Positions 4,762 through 6,222 of a DNA stretch of 6,222 nt are shown piece by piece. Source of the stretch: RGIG1752 sp045650425 (GTDB taxonomy: Bacteria > Bacillota_I > Bacilli_A > RF39 > UBA660); contig JAZRRD010000078.1 of the NCBI GenBank assembly GCA_045650425.1, positions 1-6,222 of the forward strand, in the 5' to 3' direction. The notes below the pieces were generated by a model that made no database searches, was not told where the DNA came from, and was given only the letters and a program-made list of their open reading frames with translations. Position numbers and translations under genes: made by a program. Each line of letters opens with the position of its first letter. Within the stretch, counting starts at the first letter, position 1.

Positions 4762-5064
4762 TTATTTTTCTATTTCTTCTTGTTCTTTCTCTTGTTGAAT
4801 TTCTTTTTCTTCTTTTTGCTTTTCTTTTATAAGTTTATCCTTGCGTTCTGATTCTTCTTTTATTTTTATAACCTCTTCTTTAATGTAATCATTAAACACG
4901 TCATCTTGTGAATGTACCAATTCATGAACTTTAAATATCTCTTCATTAGTTATATCTTTAATATCTTTATCCATATATTCATAAATAACTAATGCCGTTT
5001 CTATTTCATATTCACTTCTATTATTAAACATAATTAATAAACTTCTTATATAATCTGTATTCAT
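4762..5064 (-). CDS. Small charged protein of unknown function, relative of the 160-aa protein
   Basis: I do not recognise this 100-residue cytoplasmic protein. Residues 1-70 look like a small helical domain (NTDYIRSLL, ETALVIYEYMDKDIKDITNEEIFKVHELV), and residues 71-100 are a lysine/glutamate/glutamine run that should form a single charged helix or coiled coil. The first part aligns with the N terminus of the 160-residue protein at 3869-4351, with roughly a quarter of positions identical by eye, so the two are likely old duplicates now flanking the HU gene. The start at 5064 has AAAGGAA 6 nt upstream and follows the stop of the 68-residue gene by 24 nt, so those two are probably cotranscribed. 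The HU promoter begins straight after its stop codon. The low-complexity tail could mislead similarity searches. Confidence 0.75.
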   Translation of the reverse strand: MNTDYIRSLLIMFNNRSEYEIETALVIYEYMDKDIKDITNEEIFKVHELVHSQDDVFNDYIKEEVIKIKEESERKDKLIKEKQKEEKEIQQEKEQEEIEK

Positions 5065-5088
5065 ATATATTTCCTTTCTAATATAATT

Positions 5089-5295
5089 TTAATTTTTATT
5101 ATTTTTTTTAATTTCAGAATATTTGCTTTTTAATTTTTTTGTTGAAAATGATATTTCTTGTACTACATCATCAACAGACCAGCAATCACTTGGTAAATAT
5201 TTTCTTTCATAAAAATAATTCTTACATATTTTTGCTATATCACAAATTATGTAATATAGTTGAACTTCATCTTCTTCAGATATTCTTTTTCTCAT
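5089..5295 (-). CDS. Small protein of unknown function (68 aa)
   Basis: I do not recognise this 68-residue protein. It starts MRKRISEEDEVQLYYI, has two cysteines about three residues apart (IICDIAKICKNYF), a middle YLPSDCWSVDDVV, and a lysine-rich end. No membrane helix is clear. An upstream extension to 5334 is open but is rejected: the ATG at 5295 has AAAGGAGA at about 8 nt, while the extension runs back through the terminator of the previous gene. It is followed after 24 nt by the 100-residue acidic gene. Like the gene after HU, it begins right behind a terminator with no room for a separate promoter, so it is probably expressed by read-through from the regulator gene upstream. Confidence 0.65.
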   Translation of the reverse strand: MRKRISEEDEVQLYYIICDIAKICKNYFYERKYLPSDCWSVDDVVQEISFSTKKLKSKYSEIKKNNKN

Positions 5296-5303
5296 TACAT
5301 AAA

Positions 5304-5312
5304 TCTCCTTTC
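5304..5312 (-). promoter_or_regulatory. Ribosome binding site that decides the start of the 68-aa gene
   Basis: The minus strand reads AAAGGAGAT, then TTATGTA, then ATG at 5295. It favours the short 68-residue product over an 81-residue reading from 5334. Confidence 0.65.
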
Positions 5313-5317
5313 TTTTA

Positions 5318-5343
5318 CAAAACAAAAAGAGCATTTCTGCTCT
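5318..5343 (-). terminator. Rho-independent terminator after the HTH/zinc-ribbon gene
   Basis: On the minus strand AGAGCA (5338-5343) pairs with TGCTCT (5328-5333) around a GAAA loop, followed by UUUUUGUUUU. It is a compact, stable tetraloop hairpin 17 nt after the stop codon of the regulator gene. Confidence 0.8.
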
Positions 5344-5344
5344 A

Positions 5345-5357
5345 TAAATTGTAATTT
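5345..5357. repeat. TAAATTGTAATTT, copy downstream of the regulator gene
   Basis: This 13-mer recurs exactly at 5877-5889 on the other side of the regulator gene. Its core AAATT-GT-AATTT is a near-palindrome, as expected for a dimeric HTH site, but chance is possible in DNA this rich in A and T. Confidence 0.35.
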
Positions 5358-5360
5358 GTA

Positions 5361-5783
5361 TTATTTCTTTAATAATTTTTTAACTTTATTTGTATCCTCA
5401 ATATAAGTTTCCATATATCCACACTCAGGACATACTGCACATTGAATTTTACCTAGATTGTCTTTAAATAAACCCTGTTGAGTCAGTTTAATTCCATATC
5501 CTGCACCCTCAACTTTTATATCAAAATTTTCTATCATTTCAATATTACATCTTATACATCTTCTTTTTAATGGATATTCAAGTTTTTTTGTTTCATCCAA
5601 TAAATAATCTATTGATATACCCATAATTTTAGATATTGCTTTTAAATTTCCAATTTCAGGTAATCCTTCATCATTTTCCCACTTTGTAATAACTTGTCTT
5701 GATACACTCAGTTTTTCTGCAAGTTGTTCTTGTGATAAATTAAATATTTTTCTATATTCTTTTATCTTTTCATTTAATTTCAT
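5361..5783 (-). CDS. XRE-family HTH regulator with C-terminal zinc ribbon
   Basis: This 140-residue predicted transcription factor has a Cro/CI-type helix-turn-helix at about residues 3-62 (LNEKIKEYRK, LSQEQLAEKLSVSRQVITKWEN, then GISIDYLLDE). A C-terminal zinc ribbon spans about 74-130 with two CxxC knuckles, C76-IR-C79 and C118-PE-C121, the latter in a CPECGYMETYIED context like small nucleic-acid-binding zinc-ribbon proteins. A further Cys115 is nearby. The HTH probably binds an operator as a dimer; the ribbon may sense metal or redox state, bind nucleic acid, or only stabilise the fold. The start at 5783 has a perfect AAGGAGG 7 nt upstream. Upstream lie a weak promoter and inverted repeats that could be its own operator; downstream is a terminator. 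As the only obvious regulator in this part of the element, it may control neighbouring genes, which is inference. Confidence 0.88.
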   Translation of the reverse strand: MKLNEKIKEYRKIFNLSQEQLAEKLSVSRQVITKWENDEGLPEIGNLKAISKIMGISIDYLLDETKKLEYPLKRRCIRCNIEMIENFDIKVEGAGYGIKLTQQGLFKDNLGKIQCAVCPECGYMETYIEDTNKVKKLLKK

Positions 5784-5790
5784 TAATATT

Positions 5791-5797
5791 CCTCCTT
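5791..5797 (-). promoter_or_regulatory. Ribosome binding site of the regulator gene
   Basis: A perfect AAGGAGG on the minus strand, 7 nt before the ATG at 5783; it sets the start. Confidence 0.8.
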
Positions 5798-5805
5798 ACA
5801 GTTTT

Positions 5806-5834
5806 AATATACAATTTAAAATACTTTTTTGAAA
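5806..5834 (-). promoter_or_regulatory. Possible promoter of the regulator gene
   Basis: TTTCAA (5829-5834), a 17-nt spacer and TATATT (5806-5811) on the minus strand. Both boxes are imperfect and the -35 is weak. An inverted repeat lies about 20 bp upstream of it. Confidence 0.35.
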
Positions 5835-5885
5835 GCAATACTATTTTACATTTATGCTACTTATCGTAGCAATCATTAAATTGTA
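5810..5885. repeat. Distant inverted repeat TACAATTTAA / TTAAATTGTA
   Basis: TACAATTTAA (5810-5819) and its exact complement TTAAATTGTA (5876-5885) face each other across 56 bp. The left copy overlaps the predicted -10 of the regulator gene and the right copy reaches the end of the small membrane-protein gene. They could be a two-site operator, but AT content raises the chance level. Confidence 0.35.
5855..5871. repeat. Inverted repeat TGCTAC-TTATC-GTAGCA, possible operator
   Basis: A perfect 6-bp inverted repeat with a 5-bp spacer lies in the 104-bp gap between the small membrane-protein gene and the regulator gene. No U run follows on either strand, so it is not a good terminator. Its size suits a dimeric HTH operator and it is more GC-rich than its surroundings. 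Confidence 0.45.
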
Positions 5886-5887
5886 AT

Positions 5888-6043
5888 TTATTTACTTAAA
5901 TTAATAATTGAATAGACCATTAATGCTACACCTAGACCAAATAATACACAACCATACAATTCAGTTAATTGATTAGCAAAGAATCCAATTATTCCTCCAC
6001 CTAAAGCACATAATATTGCATATAATAATTTCTTTTTTTTCAT
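5888..6043 (-). CDS. Small two-helix membrane protein (51 aa)
   Basis: This 51-residue ORF begins MKKKKLLYAILCALGGGIIG and has two hydrophobic helices, at about residues 5-23 and 30-48, joined by the short polar loop ANQLTEL; the end is INLSK. The basic head suggests that both ends stay inside the cell. It has an excellent ribosome site (AGGAGGT, 7 nt before the ATG) and lies 22 nt after the stop codon of the upstream gene, so it is real and cotranscribed with that gene. I do not recognise a family; small immunity, holin-like and cargo membrane proteins can all look like this and none can be chosen on sequence alone. The glycine-rich first helix (GGGIIG) suggests close helix packing. Confidence 0.7.
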   Translation of the reverse strand: MKKKKLLYAILCALGGGIIGFFANQLTELYGCVLFGLGVALMVYSIINLSK

Positions 6044-6049
6044 ATTTTT

Positions 6050-6056
6050 ACCTCCT
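6050..6056 (-). promoter_or_regulatory. Ribosome binding site of the 51-aa membrane protein
   Basis: AGGAGGT on the minus strand, 6-7 nt before the ATG at 6043. It is the main evidence that this short ORF is translated. Confidence 0.75.
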
Positions 6057-6065
6057 AATAAATTA

Positions 6066-6222
6066 TTATTTTTCTAATAATGTTCCATTTTTAAATCTTT
6101 CTGAATAATCAAGTGTTGATTCTTTATCAAGCAATGGCTCAGAACTAACTCCTTGAAAAACGATCTTATTATCTCTATAAGTGAACCAGAATAAAATATC
6201 AGGTTCTTTTTCAAATTCTACA
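6066..6222 (-). CDS. C-terminal 51 residues of an unrecognised gene
   Basis: An open frame enters from the right edge and ends at TAA (6066-6068). The visible end includes EKEPDILFWFTYRDNKIVFQG, then SSEPLLDKE and SERFKNGTLLEK. The alternation FWFTYRDNKIVFQ suggests two beta strands with a DN turn, followed by a charged helical tail; there is no sorting signal or membrane helix at the C terminus, so it is not a sortase substrate. The 51-aa membrane-protein gene follows after 22 nt and probably shares its transcript. I cannot assign a family from this fragment. Codon choice is AT-rich like its neighbours. Confidence 0.65.
   Translation of the reverse strand, partial: VEFEKEPDILFWFTYRDNKIVFQGVSSEPLLDKESTLDYSERFKNGTLLEK

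Noticed and set aside
5296..5334. Upstream extension of the 68-aa protein to an ATG at 5334
   Set aside because: The extension is encoded within the terminator of the previous gene, while the ATG at 5295 has a strong ribosome site.
5139..5354. Plus-strand open frame of 71 codons
   Set aside because: It runs opposite the 68-aa gene and through a terminator hairpin; no supporting signal.

Overview
The window is very AT-rich and every convincing gene lies on the minus strand. Good Shine-Dalgarno sites (AGGAGG type), U-tailed terminators, a class B sortase and a Tn916-like integrase all point to a low-GC Gram-positive bacterium (Bacillota), probably an anaerobe. The standard genetic code reads well throughout. 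I cannot name a species.

Positions 1 to about 1140 look like chromosomal backbone. Read leftwards, they hold the last 14 codons of a SEC-C (SecA C-terminal, zinc-binding) gene, that gene's terminator, a promoter, a membrane-anchored protein with two thioredoxin domains, and the start of a second membrane-anchored protein 3 nt downstream. The SEC-C gene is cut: upstream of its ACGSGKKYKQCCGK tail the frame meets TAG and then non-coding repeats. This is the expected footprint of an integrative element inserted into the 3' end of a gene.

Positions about 1140 to 6222 look like one end of that element. First comes a 415-bp non-coding end region with two parallel arrays of four 9-bp repeats around a palindrome, a pair of GTAGACAA repeats and a long hairpin. 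Then come a tyrosine recombinase and, overlapping it by one base, a small excisionase-like HTH protein. Further in are a class B sortase, an acidic protein of unknown function, an HU-family DNA-binding protein, a second acidic protein that seems to be a distant relative of the first, a 68-aa protein of unknown function, an XRE-type regulator with a zinc ribbon, a 51-aa two-helix membrane protein, and the 3' end of an unrecognised gene.

The recombinase and excisionase would move the element, HU may help shape the recombination or replication complex, the HTH/zinc-ribbon protein is a candidate regulator, and the sortase would anchor a surface protein encoded elsewhere. No relaxase, coupling protein or replication gene is visible, so conjugative element, mobilisable island and prophage cannot be separated; the sortase favours an ICE-like element. 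The least explained parts are the two repeat arrays at the element end and the pair of related acidic proteins flanking HU.
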